Source: Bacteroides sp. (lineage in GTDB: Bacteria; Bacteroidota; Bacteroidia; Bacteroidales; Bacteroidaceae). Taken from it: DNA of 64,000 nt. The notes beneath the pieces were generated by a model, which searched no databases, had not been told where the DNA came from, and saw only the letters and a program-made list of their open reading frames with translations. Positions 45,366-52,811 of this stretch are shown piece after piece; positions within the stretch are counted from its first letter, which is position 1, and each line of letters starts with the position of its first letter. The position numbers were made by a program, and so were the translations under genes. The stretch lies in NCBI GenBank assembly GCA_019414665.1, contig DXLO01000010.1, positions 11,839 to 75,838 on the forward strand, in the 5' to 3' direction.

Positions 45366-46247
45366 ATGGAAATAACAAATGAAGTAAAGCAACGTATTGT
45401 GGCAGCGATAGCCGCCGACCGTGAAAATTATCCCAGTGACAACCGCCATGCCACGGCACTGGGCATAGCCCCCAGCGTTTACAATGCCATCAAGCGGGGC
45501 AATTATGAAAAGCAGGTCAGTGATGCCAACTGGGTAGGTATAGCCCGAAGATTAGGCGTGCAACTGCGTACAGAAATACCTTGGCTGGCAGCACAGACCC
45601 CGACCTACGTGTTTGTGAGCAAGCAGCTGGAAGTGTGCCAGGGAAGCGGGCTGAGTGCCATCCTGTGCGATATGCCCAATATCGGCAAGACCTTTACAGC
45701 GAAAGCTTACGTGAAGCAGCACAAGCACGCCGTATATGTGGACTGCAGCCAGGTGAAGACCAAACTGAAGCTGATACGCTACATTGCCAAGGAATTCGGT
45801 GTGACCAGCAACGGACGCTATAGCGACGTGTATGAGGATCTGGTGGCCTACCTGCGCACGATTGATACGCCCCTGGTTATCCTGGATGAAGCCGGGGACC
45901 TGCAGTATGAAGCCTTCCTGGAGTTAAAGGCGCTTTGGAACGCTACGGAACGCTGCTGTGCCTGGTATATGATGGGTGCCGACGGATTAAAGGAGAAGAT
46001 CAACCGCGCCATCGAAGGCAAGAAGGTGGGCTATACCGAAATGTTGAGCCGCTACGGTGACTCCTACAGCAAGGTGACCCCGGACGATGCGCAGGAACGC
46101 GAAAAGTTTCTGAAGGCACAGGCTGCCATCGTCGCAAAAATCAATGCCCCGGACGGTGCCGACATTGCCAAGATTGTTCATAGCACCGGAGGCGGCTTGC
46201 GGCGCGTATATACCGAAATCGAAAAATTAAGGAGGATGCAGGCATGA
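45366..46247 (+). CDS. Transposition target-binding ATPase (MuB-like)
   Basis: 293 residues. An N-terminal helix-turn-helix-like domain (about 1-75, DNRHATALGIAPSVYNAIKRGNYE) is followed by an AAA+ ATPase with a P-loop variant CDMPNIGKTFTAK and Walker B LVILDEAGDLQ. MuB binds DNA as ATP-loaded filaments, selects the target and activates the transposase. Its stop codon overlaps the next ATG by four bases (ATGA). Confidence 0.9.
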   Translation: MEITNEVKQRIVAAIAADRENYPSDNRHATALGIAPSVYNAIKRGNYEKQVSDANWVGIARRLGVQLRTEIPWLAAQTPTYVFVSKQLEVCQGSGLSAILCDMPNIGKTFTAKAYVKQHKHAVYVDCSQVKTKLKLIRYIAKEFGVTSNGRYSDVYEDLVAYLRTIDTPLVILDEAGDLQYEAFLELKALWNATERCCAWYMMGADGLKEKINRAIEGKKVGYTEMLSRYGDSYSKVTPDDAQEREKFLKAQAAIVAKINAPDGADIAKIVHSTGGGLRRVYTEIEKLRRMQA

Positions 46248-46501
46248 TAAGCAAGATAGAAATGCAAGCGATGGATGCTGTTATCGGTATCCATCGCGAG
46301 ATGAGAAAAGCGAATGAGATAGACTGGGAACAGCGCAGATATGAAATTGCCAAAAGCATGCTTCCGGTAGTAAGAAGCAATTCATCAGGTATAATGTCTA
46401 TAAAACAAGTTGCCAGACTTGCTGTGGACTATGCTGATGCTCTTATTGAAGAATTGAAAGGAGGTAACCGTGAAACTGAAGAGAGCCTACAGTCCCGGTG
46501 A
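46244..46501 (+). CDS. Small early phage protein
   Basis: 85 residues, helical, with IKQVARLAVDYADALIEEL near the C-terminus. The start codon overlaps the MuB stop and the end overlaps the next gene by 32 bases, so its product is translated in a coupled set. No family recognised. Confidence 0.6.
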   Translation: MISKIEMQAMDAVIGIHREMRKANEIDWEQRRYEIAKSMLPVVRSNSSGIMSIKQVARLAVDYADALIEELKGGNRETEESLQSR

Positions 46502-47132
46502 GGTGCTGAACATGAAGATTCCCCGGTTCGAGTTTTCCGGGGACTGGCAAACCTCGATAGGCAACCCGGCCAAGAGCGGCGTGTGGATTATTTGGGGAGC
46601 CAGCGGAAACGGTAAGAGCAGCTTTGTGATGCAGCTGGCCAAGTACCTGTGTAGCTTCGGACGCGTAATTTATGACAGTTTGGAAGAAAGTACCGGTTTG
46701 TCGTTCCAGATGAGCCTGAAACGGCACAAGATGGGTGAAGTGAAAAAGAAGCTGATTATCCTTGACCGGGAACCGATGGAGCAATTGGAGGAACGGTTAC
46801 GGCGCAGAGGCAGTCCCGGAATCGTGATTATCGACAGCTTCCAATACAGCGGCTTGAACTACAAAACCTACAAGGAGTTCAAGGAACGTCATCCCAAGAA
46901 ACTGTTTATCTTCATCAGCCATGCCGAGGGGCTTCATCCGGCAGGTAGAAGCGCCCGCAAGGTGGAATATGATGCCGATGTGAAAATCATGGTAAGCTGT
47001 TTCAAAGCCTGGTGCAAAAGCCGCTTTATGGAGCGGCCCGGTGAGCCCTACGTGATATGGGAAGAAGGTGCTGCCAAAACATTGAAGGACGATAATATGG
47101 AGGATTATTTGAATGATGGAATGGGAGAATAA
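46470..47132 (+). CDS. Phage P-loop ATPase, RecA-like
   Basis: 220 residues. Walker A is IWGASGNGKSSF near residue 47 and Walker B GIVIIDSFQYS, with ISHAEG later: a RecA/DnaB-like fold without helicase extras. It starts at a GTG preceded by a strong AAAGGAGG ribosome site (about 46457-46464), unusual in Bacteroides. Role in phage replication is inferred from position after MuB. Confidence 0.75.
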   Translation: MKLKRAYSPGEVLNMKIPRFEFSGDWQTSIGNPAKSGVWIIWGASGNGKSSFVMQLAKYLCSFGRVIYDSLEESTGLSFQMSLKRHKMGEVKKKLIILDREPMEQLEERLRRRGSPGIVIIDSFQYSGLNYKTYKEFKERHPKKLFIFISHAEGLHPAGRSARKVEYDADVKIMVSCFKAWCKSRFMERPGEPYVIWEEGAAKTLKDDNMEDYLNDGMGE

Positions 47133-47334
47133 GCTGTACCAGATACTCCTGAAAGAACAGGAAGCGGAGGCCGTGGTGGACGATTGGGTAGAACGTAACA
47201 TACAAAGCGACCTCCGTCTGCGCAGGGCCAAGACAAAGGGACACGTAGTGATAGAAACCAGGGATGTGATGTTTGCTCGGAATATTCAGGTATGGCATCC
47301 ATCCTGCCAAATAAACATTAAAGATTTGAAGTGA
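47113..47334 (+). CDS. Small early phage protein
   Basis: 73 residues, starting MMEWENKLYQILLKEQ, helical then beta. It overlaps the ATPase by 20 bases and its stop overlaps the next ATG. No family recognised. Confidence 0.6.
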   Translation: MMEWENKLYQILLKEQEAEAVVDDWVERNIQSDLRLRRAKTKGHVVIETRDVMFARNIQVWHPSCQINIKDLK

Positions 47335-47804
47335 TGGAAAAGAAAGAAGAAAAGAAAGTGTGCTGCATCTGCGGCAAAGAGTATGAGGGCTACGGATACA
47401 ATCCGTTCCCGGTGAAAGAAGAAGGCTGCTGCTGCCAATCGTGCAACTACAGTGTGGTGGTTCCGGAACGGTGGGAACGACACAAGGCTTTTCAACGTGG
47501 TGAAGCGACCGGTGCCGGGAAAGTGTACATCAGCGGAGCCATCGCGCACTATGATATGAATGAGCGCAAGGAAGCCTTCAGCCGTGCCGAGGAGAAACTG
47601 ATGGCACAAGGCTATGATCCTGTAAACCCTTTCAGGAACGGATTGCCGGATGAAGCTCATTGGAGAGCCCACATGCGGGCCGACATTGCCCTGTTGCTGG
47701 CTTGTGACTATATCTACATGCTGAAGGACTGGGAACTGAGCAAGGGAGCCAAACTGGAGCTTGACGTAGCCAGTTCGTGTGGCATTAAAGTATTGTTTGA
47801 ATAA
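47334..47804 (+). CDS. Zinc-ribbon plus DUF4406 (nucleoside deoxyribosyltransferase-like) protein
   Basis: 156 residues. An N-terminal zinc-ribbon-like part has paired cysteines (CCICGKEYEG and CCCQSCNY). The C-terminal domain starts KVYISGAIAHYD and continues AEEKLMAQGYDPVNPF and LKDWELSKGAKLELDVA, the DUF4406 pattern, related to nucleoside 2-deoxyribosyltransferases. A role in nucleotide handling or DNA modification is a guess. The start at 47334 overlaps the preceding stop. Confidence 0.75.
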   Translation: MEKKEEKKVCCICGKEYEGYGYNPFPVKEEGCCCQSCNYSVVVPERWERHKAFQRGEATGAGKVYISGAIAHYDMNERKEAFSRAEEKLMAQGYDPVNPFRNGLPDEAHWRAHMRADIALLLACDYIYMLKDWELSKGAKLELDVASSCGIKVLFE

Positions 47805-47822
47805 CCTTTTAATAGTGAATGT

Positions 47823-48056
47823 ATGGAAGAAAAACAGAAAGTTCAGGTCGTATTTGAATTTGACCGTTCCGAGTATGACGCGTATCTCTTTTTGATGAAT
47901 CAAAAGAAGACGAAAGAGGTAGAGCAAATATGGAACACCATGAGCGGTGAGCCTGTGGTTGCGGATATTGATTTGTTTGAAGAGGACAGCCAGTCTGTAA
48001 AACTTATGATGATAAGTTTGGCAATTCTTTCAGTGGAGAAAAAAGTGAAAGGATGA
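47823..48056 (+). CDS. Small early phage protein
   Basis: 77 residues, starting MEEKQKVQVVFEFDRSEYD, acidic. It is one base before the next ATG. No family recognised. Confidence 0.55.
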   Translation: MEEKQKVQVVFEFDRSEYDAYLFLMNQKKTKEVEQIWNTMSGEPVVADIDLFEEDSQSVKLMMISLAILSVEKKVKG

Positions 48057-48057
48057 T

Positions 48058-48480
48058 ATGGCACAGGAAGTAACCAATTTCGCCCGGTTCTATGCATTGT
48101 TCAACAAACTGCCTTATCAGGGCGATCGGGAGGAATTCAAAAAACAAATCGTGCTGCAGTACACGTGGAACCGGACAGACAGTCTGAAGGAAATGACGGC
48201 CAAGGAGTATGAAGTTTGTTGTACTGCTCTGGAGAAACTGAGCGGACAAGACGAATGGCGGCAGAAACTTCGCGAGGAACTGCGACGGAAACGCAGCGTC
48301 TGCCTGAAGCTGATGCAACAGTTGGGTATAGACACCACCGACTGGAACCGGGTGAACGAATTCTGCAACAACCCCCGGATAGCCGGCAAGCCCTTTGTTC
48401 AGGTTAGTACAGCCGAGCTGGAACAACTGGCCATCAAACTGCGGGCTATCCAACGAAAAGGAGGTTTAACCGATAAATAG
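48058..48480 (+). CDS. GemA-like regulatory protein (tentative)
   Basis: 140 residues. The layout is like Mu GemA: an N-terminal part with KQIVLQYTWNRTDSLKEMTAKEYE and a C-terminal part with KLMQQLGIDTTDWNRVNEFCNN followed by helices with LEQLAIKLRAIQRKGG. GemA modulates host gene expression or DNA relaxation in Mu. Similarity is only a pattern match. Confidence 0.5.
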   Translation: MAQEVTNFARFYALFNKLPYQGDREEFKKQIVLQYTWNRTDSLKEMTAKEYEVCCTALEKLSGQDEWRQKLREELRRKRSVCLKLMQQLGIDTTDWNRVNEFCNNPRIAGKPFVQVSTAELEQLAIKLRAIQRKGGLTDK

Positions 48481-48486
48481 AGCAAT

Positions 48487-48672
48487 ATGGATAAAAAAGC
48501 ACATGAAGCGCTTGAGCGCATAAGAAAAGACGTGACCCTTACGACATCCGATATGGAGAACCAGGATGCAGCGGAGTTTTTCAACGAACTGGCCGACTGG
48601 GCGTATGCCAATGGGGAGGCCATGCTGATAGACGATGAACCGGAAAAGCAGGATGATTATGAGGATAGATGA
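48487..48672 (+). CDS. Small acidic early phage protein
   Basis: 61 residues, starting MDKKAHEALERIRKDVTLT, very acidic at the C-terminus (DDEPEKQDDYED). It overlaps the next gene by 14 bases. No family recognised. Confidence 0.55.
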   Translation: MDKKAHEALERIRKDVTLTTSDMENQDAAEFFNELADWAYANGEAMLIDDEPEKQDDYEDR

Positions 48673-48856
48673 CCAAGACAAGCTGATAAAAGCGGGGTTC
48701 TGTATAATACGAAAGGATGATTATCCAGGCCCGAGGATAAAGATGTGTACCGGCATAAACGGTGGCTGGAAGACATACAAGAAGTTTGAAACCAAAGCAG
48801 AAAGAGACAGGACATTCGCTTTGCTGCTGAAGGATGACAAAGTAATAGCTGATTAA
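48659..48856 (+). CDS. Small early phage protein
   Basis: 65 residues from the ATG at 48659 (MRIDDQDKLIKAGFCIIRKD). The pattern GPRIKMCTGINGGWKTYKKFETK suggests a small beta-rich fold. No family recognised. Confidence 0.55.
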   Translation: MRIDDQDKLIKAGFCIIRKDDYPGPRIKMCTGINGGWKTYKKFETKAERDRTFALLLKDDKVIAD

Positions 48857-48874
48857 CAACTAAAATGATTTAAA

Positions 48875-49537
48875 ATGGAAAAGAACAATCAAAGTGTGGA
48901 CATCAAGTCCCTGAGTAAAGAACAGCGAGCAGCCCTCATGGCCCAGCTGCAGCAAGAAGAGAAAGAAGACCGCATCGCCCGTCGTGAAACTTACGAGGCA
49001 TTACGCGGTGAGTTTATGCACGAAGTAAAGACCAACGTTCTTGAGATGGTGAATGCCGTGACCGGGTTCCGCGGATGGCTGGAAAAAGAAGCCGATGCCT
49101 TTACCAAGGTGATGAAGGAATACGGCCAGGTGAAAAGCGACGAACAGCGCAGCTATACCATTACGGACGGAGACTTCCGTCTGGAAGTGAAAAGCAACAA
49201 GGTGAAAGGCTTCGATGAACGAGCCGACATGGCAGCCGACCGTCTGATTGACTATTTGAAGCGCTACATGCAGAACAGCGAGAAAGGTTCTGATGATCCG
49301 ATGTATCAGATGGCCATGACCCTGCTGGAGCGCAACAAGATGGGCGACCTGGACTACAAGAGCATTTCAAAGCTGTATGAACTGGAAGATAAGTTCGATG
49401 AAGAGTATGCAGACATCATGCGCCTGTTCAAGGAAGCTAATGTAGTGCAGCGCAATGCCACCAACTACTACTTCAGCCGCCGCAACCCTGAAAACGGCGT
49501 ATGGACCCGCATTGAACCCAGTTTCTGCCGTTTGTAG
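48875..49537 (+). CDS. DUF3164 family phage protein
   Basis: 220 residues, MEKNNQSVDIKSLSKEQR and onward, mostly helical, with FRLEVKSNKVKGFDERADMAADRLIDYLKR. DUF3164 proteins are regular members of Mu-like early regions; function unknown. Followed by a strong terminator, so it ends the early operon. Confidence 0.85.
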   Translation: MEKNNQSVDIKSLSKEQRAALMAQLQQEEKEDRIARRETYEALRGEFMHEVKTNVLEMVNAVTGFRGWLEKEADAFTKVMKEYGQVKSDEQRSYTITDGDFRLEVKSNKVKGFDERADMAADRLIDYLKRYMQNSEKGSDDPMYQMAMTLLERNKMGDLDYKSISKLYELEDKFDEEYADIMRLFKEANVVQRNATNYYFSRRNPENGVWTRIEPSFCRL

Positions 49538-49563
49538 CCGAAACCCGTTAACCCTATAAACAG

Positions 49564-49600
49564 AAAGCGCCGCAGTTGTTATAATTGCGGCGCTTTTGTT
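49564..49600 (+). terminator. Early-operon terminator
   Basis: AAAGCGCCGCA / TGCGGCGCTTT, an 11-bp GC-rich stem, then TGTTC; it follows the DUF3164 stop. Confidence 0.85.
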
Positions 49601-49622
49601 CTTAAAATAGATGGAAATCAGT

Positions 49623-49630
49623 TATTTTTG
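49623..49630 (+). promoter_or_regulatory. Bacteroides-type -7 promoter element
   Basis: TATTTTTG matches TAnnTTTG and lies 17 bp before the next ATG. Confidence 0.55.
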
Positions 49631-49647
49631 TAAGAGAAATAAAATGT

Positions 49648-49917
49648 ATGGGCAAAGGACGGGATAAAGAACTGATCAAGCTGCGTGACGAGGCACTATG
49701 CCGTCGTTACTACTATTGGACAGAAATACAGCGGTTGCGGTTCGACGATGCTTTAAAAGTGTTGTCGGAGCGCGAATTCTTTATATCCGAGGAACGTATC
49801 ATGACCATCATCCGCCGGAAATCACGTGAGGGAACAGACTACAATCTGAAGCCTGTTCCCAAGGTGAAAGCCCCCCGTCTGACTGCCGCCCAGCTGGAAC
49901 TATTCCCCATAAGATGA
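49648..49917 (+). CDS. Phage HTH-like small protein
   Basis: 89 residues, basic. RFDDALKVLSEREFFISEERIMTIIRRK looks like a helical DNA-binding segment. It has its own promoter, lies alone on the plus strand after the early operon and overlaps tail-to-tail with the minus gene at 49900 by 18 bases. In Mu this position holds the middle regulator (Mor/C) region; a role as a late activator is a guess. Confidence 0.6.
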   Translation: MGKGRDKELIKLRDEALCRRYYYWTEIQRLRFDDALKVLSEREFFISEERIMTIIRRKSREGTDYNLKPVPKVKAPRLTAAQLELFPIR

Positions 49918-50361
49918 CGGCATGGCCGATTCATCGTGCAGTGTGAATGAGAACGTCATTTCATAGACCTTGATGTAATGCGGCATGGCATACGAACGGC
50001 TTTTCTCGCGTACCAGCGGCGAAGCGTTGTCCGTGCATTGCAGACACTGCAGCGACTTGTATAATTTCTTGGCCAGCTGCTGCCTTTCCCTCACCTTGTC
50101 ATACGTGCCGGATGCGTAGCTTGTATCGTCGTAACAATCGATGGCCAGCCGGACGGTCAGTGCGGATTCGCTTTTCTGTGCCCCGTATCCGAGGTCGTGC
50201 CAGTCGGAGTTTGTATTTCCGATTAATACACAAGGGAAAGTGACCGGGTACTGGTCTTCTTCTGCTCCCATTTCCAATTGTCCGTAGTCCTCGTCGATGA
50301 GAGAGAGTTCCGGCATTTCCTGTGCAATCTGTTCCATGATTGCGATAAAAATTTCGTCCAT
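49900..50361 (-). CDS. Phage tail terminator-like protein (gp37/DUF1834-type)
   Basis: 153 residues, starting MDEIFIAIMEQIAQEMP. The phrase PVTFPCVLIGNTNSDWHDLG and a final SFTLHDES follow the layout of tail-terminator proteins that cap the tail tube. Its place after a gpG-like gene agrees with Mu order. The last gene of the leftward virion block. Confidence 0.55.
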   Translation of the reverse strand: MDEIFIAIMEQIAQEMPELSLIDEDYGQLEMGAEEDQYPVTFPCVLIGNTNSDWHDLGYGAQKSESALTVRLAIDCYDDTSYASGTYDKVRERQQLAKKLYKSLQCLQCTDNASPLVREKSRSYAMPHYIKVYEMTFSFTLHDESAMPSSYGE

Positions 50362-50365
50362 ATCG

Positions 50366-50995
50366 TTATTGGTTTAAAATGTTGGTAATTTCCTGGTCCA
50401 CCTTTTCCCGGATACGCCGGTTCAATTCTTCGCTTTCGCCCATGAACTGGCGCTGCGGGATGCGGATGTGCAGTTTCTTTTTTTGGGTAAGCGCCATGTT
50501 CCTCCAGAACTGTGCCTGCGGATTCAGTTCCTTCGGCTTGGAACGTCGTTTGACGCGTTTCTTTTGCCCTGTGCCGGCTTTTTTTCTTTTTCCCGAAGCC
50601 TTGTAGAACTTGGCCCATGCAAAGCGCCTCATGCGGTCTGTGACGGTGACATCGATTTCCCCGCCCCAGTTGTTGATGGGTGCATAGACCACCTCGTTGA
50701 ATACCCTTACCCGGTAGTCTGCAGGTGTATATCCGACCGATTTGAACAGATGTTTCCTGCCGGAGAGCAGCGTTCCATAATTGCTGGCGGCATCGGAACC
50801 TCCCGAGGACAGCCGTTTGGCTTTGGGCCAAGGGTGAAGACCGCCATTGACAAATCCACCCTGCCGGAAGTTATCCTGAAAATGGTCTTTGGCCATTCGT
50901 CCTACCATGACTGGCATTTTGCGGCGCATCATACTGTCCAGCCTGTCACGTTTCCGCTTTATCATTTCCGTAAAATCTTTTATGTCCATAATCAT
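50366..50995 (-). CDS. Phage virion morphogenesis protein (Mu gpG-like)
   Basis: 209 residues. The N-terminal half has DHFQDNFRQGGFVNGGLHPWPKAKR, the conserved motif of the phage virion morphogenesis family, which functions in head-tail joining or tail completion. The C-terminal half is basic, with a KKRVKRRSK cluster. The ATG at 50995 or the one six bases later (50989) may start translation. Confidence 0.8.
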   Translation of the reverse strand: MIMDIKDFTEMIKRKRDRLDSMMRRKMPVMVGRMAKDHFQDNFRQGGFVNGGLHPWPKAKRLSSGGSDAASNYGTLLSGRKHLFKSVGYTPADYRVRVFNEVVYAPINNWGGEIDVTVTDRMRRFAWAKFYKASGKRKKAGTGQKKRVKRRSKPKELNPQAQFWRNMALTQKKKLHIRIPQRQFMGESEELNRRIREKVDQEITNILNQ

Positions 50996-51016
50996 CAGTA
51001 ATTCAAGAATAATTTA

Positions 51017-51024
51017 TAACTTTG
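51017..51024 (+). promoter_or_regulatory. -7 promoter element of the putative immunity gene
   Basis: TAACTTTG matches TAnnTTTG, 33 bp before the ATG at 51058, on the strand opposite to the virion genes. Start of transcription expected near 51031. Confidence 0.6.
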
Positions 51025-51057
51025 CAACCGAGGCTTCCAATATGCCTTTTATGCGTT

Positions 51058-51306
51058 ATGAATATACCGGAACAAGTAAAGAACGAGGCCCGTGTACTTA
51101 TTGAGCAATACGGTGACACCTTCGAATACCTTGGTATTTATGAAGGCCAGGAAGCCTATGTGTTCAAGTTTCCGGGGGACTCCTGTACCGGTTATCCTTT
51201 CGTCTATCTGTATGACGGTAAAGACGCAACCGAAATAACCGGTCCGTTATCCCTTGACGTTATCGATTCATGTATCGAAAATATCGAGGAAGGAGACATC
51301 GAATAG
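51058..51306 (+). CDS. Putative immunity protein for the MuF-associated toxin
   Basis: 82 residues, acidic (many Glu and Asp, ending ENIEEGDIE), soluble, starting MNIPEQVKNEARVLIEQYG. It has the compact alpha/beta character and charge of many immunity proteins, with YLGIYEGQEAYVFKFPGD and PFVYLYDGKDATEITGP. It is on the plus strand in the middle of the minus-strand head operon, has its own promoter and overlaps the MuF-toxin 3' end by 39 bases tail to tail. Its location, not its sequence, suggests immunity. No family was recognised; another moron function is possible. Confidence 0.65.
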   Translation: MNIPEQVKNEARVLIEQYGDTFEYLGIYEGQEAYVFKFPGDSCTGYPFVYLYDGKDATEITGPLSLDVIDSCIENIEEGDIE

Positions 51307-52773
51307 CTTATTGTCAATTCTCAGGACTCCCCTGCAGTTGTGGGAAGTCGCAGCTCCTATTTCACATAAATATTTTACGTCTTTCCATTCCATTCCTGAA
51401 CCGGCAGAATTATCGCTTTGGGGTTCGATATACCTTAGTTCACCATCCGCAAACCGTTGCAGGATTGTAGCATGCCCGCCCCCGCTTTTCCAGCCGATGC
51501 ACAATTCATATACGCCTTCTTCCTTACATACCTCATTGAAATACTCCATGTACCTTTTAGGGGTCATTTTCAGGTATCCTTTGTGCGCAAGCCAGCTGTT
51601 TATACTTATATGTTGCGCCGGAGTACCGTCGGTGTTTTTCCAGACTTCAAAAGCACGTCCATTACTCAGATATTCAAGTTTAGACCCTGCGACATTGCCT
51701 TTGGCGGTAATATCCCATCCACGTAATCGTAAAGCGTATGCCGGTGCGCAAGTCTGGCAGTTGATACTGTATGGAGTATCCCGTTTTTTATCGTAATCGC
51801 TGTTCTTCCGGTATCTGTTTCCCCTTTTATCGCGGTATATTCCTTTGGAATCCAAAATATACTCTTCCACATGTTTGGGATTTGCATTCTGTTTGTCCGC
51901 CTTATCCACATCCATAGGTTTTCCTTTTTTGATTTTAAGAGCCTTTTCCATTTCGAGGTTGTTCCGGGCAATGGCCATTTTTTCCTCCCCGGTAAGGTAG
52001 TCCGGCATTTCCGCAATCATCTCGTCAATACGGGCCATAAGTTTATCCACCGCTTTTTGGGCACCCTTGTGGGCTTCTGCCTGATATGGATGATTGTCGG
52101 AAAACAGTTTGCCGTCCGTTCCCGGATTGTTATCCAGTCCGGGCTGGGGCTTGTTCTTGTCGTCTTCGTCCGGAAGTGGTGTCGGCTCCTCGTCGGTGGC
52201 AGTGAGGTCGCACTTGCAGTTCCACCGGTCGCCCGGTCGGTGGATGTTCCAGAACGTGTCATCAATCGGCCGGATGGTATTCCAGAACGGGCGGTGGTCA
52301 GCCCCCGGATGAATGGAGGTGGACGGTAGCCATTTGAGGTTGGGCAGAATATCGCGTTCGCGCAGGAACTGTTGCCAGTCAGCCGCCTGATGCGCCCGGA
52401 TGACCGCCGTATCATACTCCGTCCGCAGCCAGTGACGAACCTGATGGGAAGCAATGGGCAAGACTTCCTGTACCCATTTGTCGAACGGTTTTAAAATGCC
52501 GTTTGAATCCAATAAAAGTCGTGCCATGTCATTCTGCATACGATGTACCTTGAATGCCGAGAATACGGCATTGTTCCGGAGTATGGCATTTCTGAAATCC
52601 TCGTCCGGAGTAATGGCCTTGGATTTGCTGAACCCTTCCTTTGCCGCCTTGTCCATCTTTGCCCATATTTCATTGAACAGGTTGATTTCGATTTCGGTTG
52701 CCGGATGAAAGTCCCTGCTGTATATGTTCAGCAAGGCACGCCGCAGCACCTCTTCGGAGAAGTCAAACTCCAT
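51268..52773 (-). CDS. MuF head morphogenesis protein fused to a C-terminal papain-fold toxin-like domain
   Basis: 501 residues. The N-terminal 1-190 is a MuF (SPP1 gp7/Mu gpF-like) domain with IHPGADHRPFWN, NIHRPGDRWNCKCDL. A charged linker (195-320, with runs of Lys and Asp/Glu) follows. The C-terminal 325-501 holds INCQTCAPAYALRLRGWDI (Cys339), GGGHATILQR (His434) and GELRYIEPQSD (Glu450 to Asp454), the order of the Cys-His-Asp core in papain-fold (Tox-PL type) polymorphic toxins such as glutamine deamidases. Fused MuF toxins are known from temperate phages. The toxin part is visibly lower in GC than the MuF part. An antisense candidate immunity gene overlaps its 3' end. Confidence 0.85.
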   Translation of the reverse strand: MEFDFSEEVLRRALLNIYSRDFHPATEIEINLFNEIWAKMDKAAKEGFSKSKAITPDEDFRNAILRNNAVFSAFKVHRMQNDMARLLLDSNGILKPFDKWVQEVLPIASHQVRHWLRTEYDTAVIRAHQAADWQQFLRERDILPNLKWLPSTSIHPGADHRPFWNTIRPIDDTFWNIHRPGDRWNCKCDLTATDEEPTPLPDEDDKNKPQPGLDNNPGTDGKLFSDNHPYQAEAHKGAQKAVDKLMARIDEMIAEMPDYLTGEEKMAIARNNLEMEKALKIKKGKPMDVDKADKQNANPKHVEEYILDSKGIYRDKRGNRYRKNSDYDKKRDTPYSINCQTCAPAYALRLRGWDITAKGNVAGSKLEYLSNGRAFEVWKNTDGTPAQHISINSWLAHKGYLKMTPKRYMEYFNEVCKEEGVYELCIGWKSGGGHATILQRFADGELRYIEPQSDNSAGSGMEWKDVKYLCEIGAATSHNCRGVLRIDNKLFDVSFLDIFDT

Positions 52774-52811
52774 GGAGATGCTGCCATTATCAGCCGCATA
52801 CAGTCTGTCGA

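Noticed and set aside
51254..51796. A 180-codon plus-strand frame opposite the toxin domain
   Set aside because: It is the antisense shadow of the MuF-toxin frame; composition does not look like protein.
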